Source: Echinarachnius parma (lineage: Eukaryota; Echinodermata; Echinoidea; Clypeasteroida; Echinarachniidae). Taken from it: a stretch of DNA of 64,000 nucleotides. Below, one piece after another: positions 11,201 through 25,000 of the stretch; position 1 is the stretch's first letter; every line of letters starts with the position of its first letter. The notes under the pieces were generated by a model, which searched no databases, was not told the DNA's origin, and was given only the letters and a program-made list of their open reading frames with translations. A program made the position numbers and the translations under genes. Location: NCBI GenBank assembly GCA_037951105.1, contig JBAMJV010009681.1, forward strand, positions 1 through 64,000, read 5' to 3'.

Positions 11201-14200
11201 GTTGATGCAATGTGCGCCATATGTCACTGACCATCCCATAAAGGTGAAGAATTTGAAGCAGTCACAGAATGGCACGCAGATATGTTGCTGGAAGAATTTT
11301 TTAGTTACATACATACAGGTAGGCCAGCCTAAAGTCTGCTGAACAGGAACAGAGGTGTGCCCTATCCAAATGAGCCAAAGTCTATGAAGTCAGTGGGAAA
11401 TGCGCAGCTCCTGATCCACATGAGTTTTTCACGATATCAAGCTACCAAAACAAACCTTTTGAGCTTACCCTGTAAACGGTGTTGTGATTATCGACAGCTT
11501 GAACCTAAGCTTGGTCAAAACCATCTGTACATTGGTGGTGGATTCAAAGAAGAAAGAAAAAAGTGTTGTTCTGACAGTGAGGTCTGCTATAGAGGTTCCT
11601 GCCCGTGGATCTACACAACATGCATGAAGAGGCTGTCTTACTTTACACATTCTACAACAGAGTAGTTAACAAAGTCGACAGAGTAATAATTCATGCCAAT
11701 GCAACTGACGTCACAAGCACATCTCACTGATCTCTCAGAGCTGTGGGTGAGGACAGCCCAGAATCGGAACATATCGACACTGCTGGTAAAAAAACACACC
11801 TGCCAATGCTTTAACAAATGGCATTATCACTCGGACAGGAGAACTCACAGTGGATGTTTACAGCACGAAAGCAGACCAGTTTACGGATTCCGATCTGGGT
11901 AAACTGAGAGCTTAAATGTTCTTGAACAACGAGTCAAATCTCTTGAAGCTATTGCGTCCTAGAGAGGATTTTTTTCTCCTTTGTCTCGAACGAGCTTCTC
12001 TCGCAATCATTGACACAAATGCGCACATTCCCAAGCGAAACATCCCATCATGTACAGAGTTTGGATAGTCCCTCAATGAAATGCAGTTATAGTGTCAAAC
12101 TACACAGCAGGCCTGGGCAAGACAATATCATGTTGATGTGTTAAAGGGTGCCATAATAACTGTTCCTATACATGAAGAAGGTGGTTCCATGCTTTAGAAT
12201 TGCTTATTAATGTTTCACCTTTGTGAAAGCGCCACTGTCGTTCGTTCTGTTATCCTAAGGGAAATCAGAAACGTTTCGTTTAGCACGTTGGTTTCCTCTT
12301 GTAGAACTTCACTAGGCTAGTCTTCTTGCCACTTCACATACATTCGGGTGGCTTGAACAGAGGAGGAGGAAAATATCACTGAACTCATGCTTTTCCTATG
12401 AAGTCAAACATGTCCAGCTGTCTACCACTAGCAAAAATCAGTGTCATGCGCTGAACTTCATTGCTCTTGCCTGGTGCAGCGGTTTTCGCTCTTTTCTTCT
12501 TGAGATTCTTGTCAGGGTGAATACGGTGTTGAGCGTCATAATTCTTGTCTTCTTCTTCACAATAGAAAAAACCCTGTTATAGTGCCTTCAAACACCCCTT
12601 TTTCACGTTGGTGAGGTTTCATTTGACAGGAACACTGTACATTTGATATATTCCTGGAGGAATGTGCTGTTTTGTGAACGGTTTGGTTTCCACTGATGCC
12701 ATGACCTCGACTACAGCTCATTATCCCCGATGACAAGATATACAGAGTGAGTCAGAAAAAATGTCCCATCTTTTAAAATTTGTCTTGTTTGAAGTATGAA
12801 CATTTAATCATGGGTTTTATGGAATGTCTTGGTAGAGCTATCCTCCACGCATATTTCGGTACCCTTCTCGTTTAACCCTTTTACCACGGCAATAGATATA
12901 CTGCTTCAATAGCTATATACGAGATTATTTTACGGACCGGTCGAGTTACCCCACTGAGCGCTCACAAAAGAACCGATCGATATCTGGTTGACCATGGCAT
13001 TGTATTCGCTTCTATTCAACCTAGCGTGAGTTAGCTGGTCAAGTAGTTCACACAATAGAGGCGATCGATATGCATAGTATAGGGTAAGCGAAGTGAAATT
13101 CTGTCCGAAAACTATGATTCTGGCTTGTATGTGTTTGTATACGAATATCCTGAAATTAGACTTGTGTATTACCATGAAAAAATTGTAATACAACTATAAT
13201 CACGCAACTAGAGTCGGGGGAACTTGATATACATATAGCCAAGGGTTCAATCTTTGTATTCAGCCAAATTAGATTGCACTTACAAAGTGCATACATGTAT
13301 GTTTATGCAATTAATGTAGCCCTTGCTCGGAACCGAGAAAACTCGGTTCCCGTATATGAGTAGGCGCAACGGGGACCAAGAATTCTCGGTCCCCGTAGTG
13401 ATCGGGTTTAAATAAATCTCTGCACGCATGACTGAACACAAGACAATCTTTACAGGACTGCAAAAACTCACTTGCGCCAAGTGGATGGATGAGGAATAAA
13501 CATTTGTTTGAACAAAGACAGTCAGACAGACAGAAACACACAAACACACACACATCCACACACACACGCACAGTACAAAATATCATAATTCATAATGCAG
13601 TGTTAACATTTTCCCTTTTCTGATTAAGCATTAATTTTTAACAAGATCGCTGAATGTGGCAATTCCCTGACAATCCTTCCCATAACACATTCACTACCAC
13701 CACAACCATCATCATCAAGTAAACATAAATCCAATTTGCTATCTCAATACGTAGGTACAATAACAATACAAATGTATCTCATTTATATATTTTGTTGGTT
13801 TACAATGGCAATTTACAATGGATATCTGTGATCCTGTTGTACTTGCCACCAAATGGCTTGCCTGATTTGACAGCAGTTAATTATGTTGAGCCCTGTTTGA
13901 GTAGGACAAGTACTGGAATTATGGTTTGTCCTCAGTTCACCCCGAAACAGAGATAATTTTTGGTCACCGAGTATGCAAGAACTCAGAGTGGAACAGTGGT
14001 TATGCCACCATTATCCCAATGTTCGGTGTCCCGAGAGTAAAAGTTATACATTATTTCACAATTTGTTTTATTCCTCACCCAGCAACTAGGCGCAAGTGTG
14101 ATTTTGCAGTCTTGTAAAGATTGTCTGATGTTCAGTCATGCGTGCAGAGATTCAAATGAAAAGGGTACCAACATATGCTGGGAGGATTACTCTACCAAGA

Positions 14201-17200
14201 CATATCATAAAAACCCATTATTAAATGTTCATACTTCAAACAAGACAACTTTTAAAAGATGGGACATTTTTTCTGACTCACTCTGTAGATCGTGATGTGT
14301 GCTGGATAAACTGATAAAGGTGCAGCATGTATTTCAACTTGGCAGAGATGAGTGGTTTGGTGTAGACGTTTGTTATCTTCGGTATACGCTTGACGTGGAC
14401 TTCTAGCAGATAATCCGCAAGGCTTTGCACACATAATGTGTTCCTAGAAGGTCCTGTAAGCCTCTTCTAGGGCCAATCCTCAATAAAAGTACCCCCTTCC
14501 AAGCTTCATAATGTACCTCCTTAAATAGTAAGAGACTCTGTTTTGAACCTGTCATGTTACACTTCAGTTCACTTCGTCCATAGTGGGTGAGTAGATCTCG
14601 ATTATAATTGTATCTCCCATCAGCAGTATGCTGCAGGGGGATACTTTGGATTCAGCAGCGTTACGCCGCCGCCGTGTCATATTCTTGTGTGCGTTCTAAC
14701 TGCCACATTCCGTGACGGATTTCTTTCAAATTGTTTATGGGAGTGTATTTAGGTAAAATCTAGCCACCAACAATTGTTGGTGATGCTGCCCCCAGTGTTC
14801 AGTCTTTTATAGGGTAAAAGGCCATAATTTTTGTGGATGGTTTGTGTGCGTTCTATAGGCCACATTTCTCAAGGGATTTGTTCAAATTTTAAACGATGTT
14901 GTATCTTGGCATAAGCTACATGCCTATAGATTGTGGTGATGCTGCCTCCAATGTTCCGTCTTTTATAGGGTCAAATGTCATAATTTGTAGGATGTACTGT
15001 GTGCACTCTAGTGTGAGGTCTAACTGCCATATTCCTTGACGGATTTCTTTCAAATGTTGTATGGAGGTATATCTTGGTATAATCTACACACTTACACTTT
15101 CTGGTGATGCTGCCCCCAGTGTTCCGTCTTTTATAGGGTAAAAAGCCATATGTTTGTGTATGCTCTATAGGCCACATTTCTCAATGGATTTTGTTCATAT
15201 TTTCAATGACGGTGTATCTTGGTATAATCTACGAGCCTATGTATTTTGGTGATGCTGCTTCCAGTGTTCCGTATTGTATAGGGTCAAAGGTCATACTTTG
15301 CTAAATGTCTTGTGTGTATTCTAGTGTGCCATCTATTTTGTATGGAGGTGTTTATCTTGGTATAATCTACACCTATAATTGTGGTTGATGCTGCCCCCAG
15401 TTTGCTATTACTGCCACATTTCTTGACAGATTTTTTCAAATTTTGTATGGAGGTGTATATCTTTCTAAAATCAACACATCTTTAGTCTTTTGTGATGCTG
15501 CCACCCGTGTTACATCTTGTATATGGTCATAGGTAATTTGATGGTGGGTGTATAGTGTACGCTCTGCAAGACATATTTCTAGACAGATTTCTTTCACATT
15601 TTGTATGGAAATGTGTCTTGGTACAATCTACAAAATGTATAATAATTTTTGTGATGTTGCTGCCCTTGTTGTTTCGTCCTTCATAGGGTCAAAGGTCATA
15701 TGTCTTTTGTGCGCTCTAACTGCCCAATTTATTCATTGATTTCTTTCAGAATTTGTATGGAGGTGTGTCCTAGTCAAATCTACACATTGTTAGTGTTTGG
15801 TGATGCTGCCACCTGTGTTCCGTCTGTTATAGGATCAAAGGTCATATTTTGGTGGCCGTCTTGTGTGCCCTCTGCATGTCACATTTCTTTCTAAGAATGA
15901 CGCAAAAATCGGTGCCAATACTGGGGGATAAATTCGCATTGCGCGGCAATGGAAATTTCTAGTTATTTTTGGAGTCCACTGATGGACTTGTGACCCTCCT
16001 CCAACCCCTCCCCCCCCCCCCCACAAAAAAATCACACACACACACACACACACACACACTTTTTTTTTTTTTTTTAAATGATTTTTTATTCCTCCAAATT
16101 AAAACATTTACAATTGAATATACATAAACAAAATATGTCCAATGTGAACATCTTCAACAGAGAATAAAACAAATTACAATTCTAATGAAAGAAAGTATAA
16201 ATAATTACCTTACATACATAAACAATTACAAATCTTACATCACATAATTATAAACTACAAACGAATAATAATAATTGGAGGTTTTTTAAGCTATGATAAA
16301 AAGAAGAAAAAAGAAGAAAAAAACACAACAAAACAAAACAAAACAAACACCCTCTACCCCCTACCCCCCCCCCCCCCCCCCCCATCCCACCCCTGCATAC
16401 TCACTCGCTCACAACTGGTCGGTAATCTGCTCAGATTCCTTTAGAAATAAATTTTTTTACAAATAACTAATTATCGATACTTTTGAATGTGACAAGCTCA
16501 CGGGAGAAATATCGTATATAAACATTTTATTCTAATCTGCCTTACAAATGAAATCTTATTATACTTTAACTGTTTCCCATTTTTGTAAGTGTAGCCCTAA
16601 TTTCCCAATTTTAATTGCTATCTTCTCTTCTTGAACCTTATAATCTAATAAGAGTTTCTGTATTTTATCAATGGTTGGTAATACACCCTCTTTTCTAAAT
16701 ACAAATAAAATATATTTTACCATAAAAATTATAGTGTTACACATTTTTATTCTATTTGAATTACCCGACAGTCCAACAAATATATCTACCCAATTTAAGT
16801 CCTTCAATTCATCTAACTCATAACGTTGTATCAAAGCTTGCCATATCAATTTTACATTTAAACAAAACAAAAATATATGTGAATATGTTTCCCTTTCCTG
16901 TTTACAATACGAACATAAATTATCTTCAACAAATCCAAATCTAAATAAATGTTCTTTAGTATAAATTGCCCCATGCAGTAACTTAAATTGAAACTCTCTC
17001 TGCCTCCCTATCATTAATGTTATTCGTGGTCTAAAAAAACATTCACTTAATTCTTTATCTGTATAATTATAACTATTTTGTCCATTCCTTATTTGTAAAT
17101 CATATGACTTTTGCAATTCTCGAATAAAATAATCATATATTTGTCTTGATGGTACATCCTTAAAGCTTAATGTTTTTTCCAAAATATGTAAGTTTATATT

Positions 17201-20200
17201 ATAATTAATTAAGTCTACCTCACAAAATTGTATCAAACCTAAATCATTTGTCCAATCTCTCGGAATCGCATGAAATATATCAATTATTGTAAGCAAATTC
17301 TCACCTGTCATACCATGATTCAAAAAATATGCAACGGGTTTAACATGTCCATTATCAATAATGTGATTCAACATAACGATCCCTCGTTCTAATAACTCTT
17401 TATCAAATACAGTCTTATTCTTTATATATATATTCCTATTATTAAAAATAATTGGATTCATGCAACCATTAAAATGCCTTAAACTATTAATCTCTTGCCA
17501 AGCTTTCAACATTTCCAAATAATAAGGTGGAATCTTTAACATAAACTTCATATTTTTCATTTCATAATCACATAAAAAAATTAGCCTTCCTCCAACTGAG
17601 CTTAAGCTATAATCAAAAAATAACTTCCATCCCAAATTTCTTTCGCCATATAAAAGTCGTTTTACCCACATTATACGCTGCGTTCTAACAAATATTTCAA
17701 AATCAATCATTTTAACTCCACCATAATTATAATTCTGATACATAATTTTTCTTTTTATACGATCTTTCCCTCCCCATATAAATTCAAATGATATTTTCTC
17801 CACTTCTATATAAACCCATAAAGGGACAACAAGGAGGGATGAAACATAATTTAATTTTGTTAATGCATACGTTTTCAATAAATGTATTTTACCCATGATA
17901 GTCAAATCCCGCTGTTTCCACCAACCTAAAAGTTTTTTTATTTTACTTAATATTTCTTTGTAATTTAAATCATCTTTTAATCTAAAATCGACTGAAAAAT
18001 TAACACCTAAAATTTTTACTACCCTAACAAATTCTCCAAATAAAGGCCAATCTGGTTTTCCAGTTTCCTCACCCATATACATAAAATGTGTCTTTTCCTT
18101 ATTCACCTTTAAACCACTAACTTTTTCAAATTCTTCAAATATATATTGCAACCTTCTTATTGAGTCTATGTCTTTCAAAAAAATTGTCATATCATCTGCA
18201 TACAATACTTGTCTTATTTCATGTTCCCCAAAATGTATCCCTTTAATTATTTTGTCCCTCCTTATTTCATGTGCCAATAATTCTATTGCAACCAAAAACA
18301 AATAGGGCGACAATGGATCACCTTGTCTGACCCCCCTTTCTATATTAAAATAACCAGTGGAATACCCCCCATTCATAATACAACTGCCTATACCATTATA
18401 TAATATCTTCACCCAAGAACAAAACGAATCACCAAAACCAAACAATTTTAACACTTTCAATAAATATTGATGAGACACAGAATCAAAAGCTTTTTCAAAA
18501 TCTACCGCAATCAAAAAACCCTGTCCTTGCTCCAAGGAATGCTTAGAATAAAATAATATATCCTCTATTAATCGAACCGCTTCCCCAATATTCCTATCTT
18601 TTATATATCCCACCTGATCATAATGAATTATTTCAGTTAAAACCTTTTTCATCCTAGTTGCTAAAACCTTCGATAATATTTTGTAATCTACATTTAACAA
18701 CGTAATGGGTCTATAATTTTTAATATGCATCGCATCTTTTCCCTCTTTCTCTATCAATGTAATTGTCCCTTGTTTTTGAGATACCGTTAATTCTCCCCTT
18801 ACATATGTTTCATTCAATACTTCTACCAACAAATCCCCTAATATTGGCCAAAATGTATAATAAAATTCCACTGAAAAACCATCATTTCCAGGGGATTTAT
18901 TCCATTTCATTTCTTTCAAAACCTTAAAACATTCATCTTTTGTCATTTTACCTTCACATAATTCTCTATTCTGTTCACTTAACTTTAAAATATCATTAAA
19001 AAATAAACCATTATTTTGATCTCTATCATTCCTCAAAGAATATAATTGTTCATAAAATATCTTTATCTCTTTTAAAATTTCATTTTTATCCCTAATAATT
19101 TCTCCACTTTCCTTATACAATTCTCTTATAACACTTTTCCTCTTATTTACTTTCATCAATTGTTCAAAATATTGAGTATTATTCTCCCCTTCTTCAAACC
19201 AAGCTGCTCTAGAACGAACTCTTATACCCTGTCGAGAAAAATCGTACAATTTATTTAACTTATCTTTTTTCAACTTAATACTATCATTAATAAACCTAGA
19301 TGACCCTGCAACTAACTGATTTTCTAAATCCTTAATTTCAATTTCCAACGTCTCTCTTTCAAGTTTCCTTAATTTTGCCTTTTCACGTGAGTATTTCATA
19401 GCGTATTCCCGCATTTTCATTTTCAAAAAATCCCAAAAAACTAATTTATTCAAAACCCTAGGTAACCATTCATTTTTCAATTCCTGTATTTTTCCATTCA
19501 TCCCATCAACAAAATTGTTATCCATACATAAACTATTATTAAATTTCCAATACGATTTTCCAAAAACAAACTTATCTACTAAATTTTGAAATTGCAATCT
19601 AATGCCCGAATGATCAGGTGCTATCGATACCAAAATTTCACACTTCTTCACTAATTTTTCTAAACTACATGATATAAACCAATAATCTAAACGACTTTGG
19701 ACTAAAGGCGACCTTTGTCTAAAAGTAAACTGTCGAGCATTAAGATTCCTTTTCCTCCATATATCTTCTAAATCATATTTATTCAAAAATCCTTTCAATA
19801 CATCAATAAACCTAGATTTAAATACAGTGTTTGGACCTTCATAATCCATGCCCCCATCCATTAAAGTGTTAAAATCTCCCCCTAATATTACTGAATAATC
19901 CTTATCAAAAACTTCACAAATGCTTTTATCTAGCTTATTCAAAAAATCAACCTGTAATTGTACTTTATCTCTTGTAGGGAAATACACATTTCCCAACAAA
20001 AATTTAACCCCTTGTAATTCTCCTTTAAATAAAATGTACCTCCCTTCTTCATCTATTACAACTGCATCCCGTTTAAAATCTAAATGGGGAGAAAATAAAA
20101 TAAGAACACCCCTACTGTGGTTTGACCCATGACTAAAGAACATTGGCCCGCCCCATTCCCTTTTCCACTTTTCTTCTACTTCTATAGTACTATATGTTTC

Positions 20201-22052
20201 CTGTAAAAAAGAAATGTCACTTCCTTTACTTTTACACCATTCCAAAATTTGTGTTCTTTTAACCTTATCCCGTAACCCTCTAACATTTAAAGTAATCCAA
20301 GAAAAATTTGACATCATAATTCCATAACAGAGATCCTACATATTACTACTCTAATTAAAGTAAGCTTTATATAAAGCCAAATACTAATTCTATTTCGCCC
20401 GTGAGCTCGTCTACATAATATCAACATTGCCTCAAAGCAAAAACCAATCAAAAATAAACAAAAACCTCTCCCTGAATGTGAGCAGACACCAAAACCCAAA
20501 CACCCCTCACGACACCCAACTAACTTTGTACTATAATCCTGAAATAAACGCAAATAATACGATGTGTGAGGGAGACAGACACACACAAGACACCCATCGA
20601 CCATTTCCATGTAATACAGGACAAATAATGAATGGCTCTCCCATCAACAATTCATGTATATATATTCCACACCAAAAAATTAAAACATTTAAAGTGTGTT
20701 TTCCCTTTATAAAACCTACAACATTAATTCCCGTATAAAGGTTTGTAACCTTATAATTATCAACACCATTCTAATGGAAACATAACGGCACGTCCATTCC
20801 CTATCAAATTTCCCTATATAATCACAACGATCAAACACTGCCTTACTTTTCTATAAATCAACATTCCTAACCTCGCACTAAAATTCCCCCCTTCACCTTT
20901 GGCCGAAAACCAAATAAACAATGGATATACAGAGCAAAAATGTCCACACTTGAAGAAACTACACATATCTGCCCTACAATATTGTCCCATCACCCCAGAA
21001 CAAACACCTTTGTTCAAATTTCAAAATTCCTATACTCACACTTGACTGGGTTATCCAAAAGGTAATTACCCGTCAAACCCATACATTTAAATGCGTGATT
21101 CCAAGACCAGATTGAACGCATCAACAAAATACCTTCATCATAGCGTCATAATACCAATCACCCTGTTACATAATAATCATAAAAGGATTTATAATGCTAT
21201 GTTTTGCACAAAGGTCGATATATGCCACACGAGGAGATTCAAGGGTTCAATAAATACAAACAATAACTATTCATCACTACCCAGTTTTAAAAGGCCCAAG
21301 CAAATTAAATCAAAACAGTATATTATCGCCATGGCATCAAAATAAATGCCACCTAATGTATACTTCAGAAGAAGTTAAAACATTTTGAATGCGTAAGAGA
21401 CTAAGAGTCAATGAGTAGTCGTTGGGTCATTGTATACATATTAAACCCTTGATCCCCTCAACCTAATTTTGTGTGAAAACAGAACGCAAATACAAAAATT
21501 CCTGTGCTCATCCTTGACTGGGTTTCCAAAAATACAATGCTGTAAGTACCCGGTTAAACACAGAATGCGCGATTCTAAGACCAGTTTAAGGCAGATTAAC
21601 ACACTGCCTTCACCAGCTTCAGAATCTAGGTCACCCTATAATAATCATAATAGGATTACAAATGCTATGTTTTGCACAGATGTCGATAATCGTACCACAT
21701 GAGGACGTTCAAAGGTTCAATAAAAAACGCTCAAAAAAAAAAAAAAAAATTTTAACCCAACACGATTCATTAATACCCAGTTTCACAGACCAAAACAATT
21801 TGGGTCATTATATACATATTAACCCTTAATCCCTCAACCTAATTTTGTGTGAAAACAAAACGCAAATACAGAAATTCCTGTGCTCAACCTTGACTGGGTT
21901 TCCAAAAATACAATGCTGTATAAGTACCCAGTGAAACACAGAATGCGCTATTCTAAAACCAGTTTGAGGCGGAGCTTCAGAATCTAGGTCACCCTATTAC
22001 ATAATAAACATAATAGAATTCCAGATGCTATGTTTTGCACGGAGGTCGATAA

Positions 22053-22088
<36 letters not shown>

Positions 22089-25000
22089 CCTTATCTGATT
22101 CAAATGATGACAAGTGATGATGTTTAGGATGGATTTTGTATCATCTTTTCCTATAACAAAATAATACATTGACAACTCATATTCGTATAGATTTGTTTGT
22201 TTGTATTGCTTTTGTTTTTAATTGATTTATTACATTACATAGTTGGTGTAATTGTATTATGCTCTTAACAGGTATTTCAAATCAAATTAAGTTTTTAAAG
22301 AAAAAAATATAGCCTATTATTAAAGGGTACCATCACCCAAAAATAGTATCCGTATAAATGAAAGGTATCATCTTTAGTATTCCATTCCATCAACAAATTC
22401 ACAAAAATATGTGTCCAGAAAAAATATATGTAATTGGAAAACGCATCACCATTCTAAAGCATGCGTTAAAGGGACAGTCCCTCTTTTACAAAACGTCTGA
22501 ACAGTTTCCAGTTGACGGATGGGGATGAATGTAACACACATAAAAAAATCAGATCGAACAGCCCTGTAATTTGAATTCTACGAATGAAAAACGAATGCGT
22601 CCCTCCATCAAACTATATATCGGTCAATAAAGGAGTTTAGCATAATAAACTAATTTAGCATAATATTACCACAATATTGTACTTATTCTTGTAAAGGTAT
22701 TGTGAAGCCGATTTGTAAAGGTATGTCACGGAAAAAAATCTCAAAAATAAAGAATATAATAATTACATGTAGCCGTTTAAGCGAGGTTTGGTTATTTTGC
22801 TTTGTAATCGCTTACCTATTGTTAAGTATGCGCGGGTCACGTAGCTAGCGCGGGTCACATAGGGGTCACGCATAGCGCTGTGGCACTCCTTGGAATCCGT
22901 GAGCGAACTTTCTCGACGGGTGAATACACGTATACTGCACAATTAACCGTTGGACGATGGTTTATTATATTTAGGTCTATAACTCCATGAAAAAGAGATT
23001 TCAAGCCCTAATTTTTTCATGCATGCTATTAAATGACATTTTCTTTCATATAAGACAATAACCTCGCAACTTTTGAAATTTGGCTTGCAAAAGAGGGGCT
23101 GTCCCTTTAATGGGTCTGTATGTACGAGACTAAGTGTGTGCAGAGCGAACGAATCGCCCGGGATTCTATTCTCTCCGAACGTACGCGTGAATAGCCTGGA
23201 GCACTCGCAAATGTTTGGCCTGTATGGAACCAGGAAATAATAGTGGTTCCGTACGTGTGAGAAATTAATTACTGTGTTTATGAATTACACAATCCTTTGC
23301 AAAATGTTGGGTATCTATTTGATATCACAAAACGGTACTAACGCAATACTTATGTGTTGTTCTTTATTATTATTATTATTATTTATTCGGCCAAAATTCG
23401 AACAGATACAGAGTATACAAAATGCAAAATAGAAAATACAAACAGTCAATAAAGAAAGTGAAGGAAAGGGAGAAAAGGGACAGTTACAAGTTGTCCAGGG
23501 CTCACAAAAGTAAAATTCTTTACTATTGCCTAGAGACATGCGAGCCCTCACAAGTAACTGTCAAGAAAACATAACACTTTGCAAGGTGGACCCGTTTAAC
23601 TCTATGGGAGTTAATTGTATTTCATACATAAGCGCTGTATTCGAAAGTGTGTGAAGCATCACGTTGTAACGGCGTGTGACACAGTAACCAAATATGCGAT
23701 ATGCTGGGATTTGGTATTAAACGATGCGCAAGACTCTAGGAAAGACCTCCATGAAATAACAAGCTTGTATAACCATGCATTGTGGTGTAATTGTGCAAAA
23801 TGTGTGACTGTGTATTCATGACCCCCAAGGCTAAAACACACTATTTAGTGCATTAGGTGTAGTTTTCTTGACACTCATCCAGGGGACTTCTAGTAGCTAG
23901 TTCGCGAGGTTGTCCACCTAGGTTGTGATCCTAGAAGGTCCTAGAAGTCATTTCTGGTGGCCAACCTTTTACAACAGGCAAAAGCTGACATCCTACAAAA
24001 ATGGAGGTTTGCTCCCTGGGTACCCAGGGGGCAAAAGGGGTTTTTCAGCTTTTGCCTGTTGTAAAAGGTTGGCCACCAGAAATGGAGTCTAGGACCTTCT
24101 GGGATCACAACCTAGGTGGACAACCTCGCGAACTAGCTACTGGAAGTCCACAGGTTGGGTTTTAAGATATTCCCCAATTATGCAGCTAAATAGTGTGTTT
24201 CAGCCTTAGGGGTCATGAATACCCAGTCACATATCTTGCACAATTACACCACAATGCACTGCTGATTCCAGCTTGTCTTTTAATGGAGGTCTTCCCTAGA
24301 GTCCTGCGCAACATTTGATACCAAGTTTGAGCGTATTGCATCTTTGGTTACTGTGTCACACGTCGTTACAACGTGATACATCACATACGGACGTGAAATT
24401 CGTATACAGCACTTATATATAAAAGGCAACTAAATTCTTTAAAATGAAACATAGGCTATATTTCGATCTTTATAAATGTAATTCGCATTTTAGATAACTA
24501 ATAAGAGCATTATATATAATAAAACGAAGTATGTAAATTAATAAACAATACAAAACATAAGCAATACAATAATGAAATACATAAGAATATGAGTTGTTAA
24601 TGCTATAATTTGTTTAGATGTGGTTAAATTACTATATCAAATGATACAAAATATATCCACAAAATCACATATTAAGCTTATCCTTTTAATGAGATACACG
24701 GGAGGAGGGAAAGGGGTGTTGAAAAGATCAGCCTTTCATCATTGGACTCCAAAAATAATTATAATCAAGGTCTACCCACCCAGTTTGGACGAAGTGTGTC
24801 TCATTCTAGGTCTAAAGGAGATACATCGTGAAGCTTGCAAATGAGGTATATTAGACATGAACATAGTTGGCTCATGTTAAAGGTTGGGCCCCATAAATGA
24901 CTCATAGGACCTTCTAGAAATACAACCTAGTTGGACAACTTCACGGACTAGCTCCTGGAAGTCCACAGGAAGCGAAACTTAAAAAGAAAGCATCTACAAA

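Larger units (their letters stand above)
16060..22054 (-). mobile_element. full-length L1/Tx1-type LINE inserted in a CA microsatellite
   Basis: Reading on the minus strand, the element has a 5' region of about 1.7 kb with monomer repeats (21020-22054), a single large ORF (20317-16559), a 3' UTR of about 480 bp and a 16-base poly(A), seen as T at 16060-16075. Both flanks are (CA)n, and copy 2 of the host element has an uninterrupted (CA)n at the same place (about 28000-28037). I found no ORF1. The intact ORF2 suggests a young insertion. Confidence 0.85.
10095..24020 (+). mobile_element. large TIR element, copy 1, with four later insertions
   Basis: The left end CCCAGGGGGCAAAAGG at 10095 and the inverted right end GCTCCCTGGG at 24020 are each next to TA. 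Terminal inverted repeats of about 415 bp carry the block GTGTCACACGTCGTTACAAC. Excluding the insertions at 12745-14285, 14609-15962, 16060-22054 and 22320-23599, the core is about 4 kb and colinear with copy 2. It contains a decayed gene (see 11530-11913). The superfamily is not recognised; the TA target and long inverted repeats suggest a cut-and-paste DNA transposon. It lies wholly in the long NLR intron. Confidence 0.65.
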
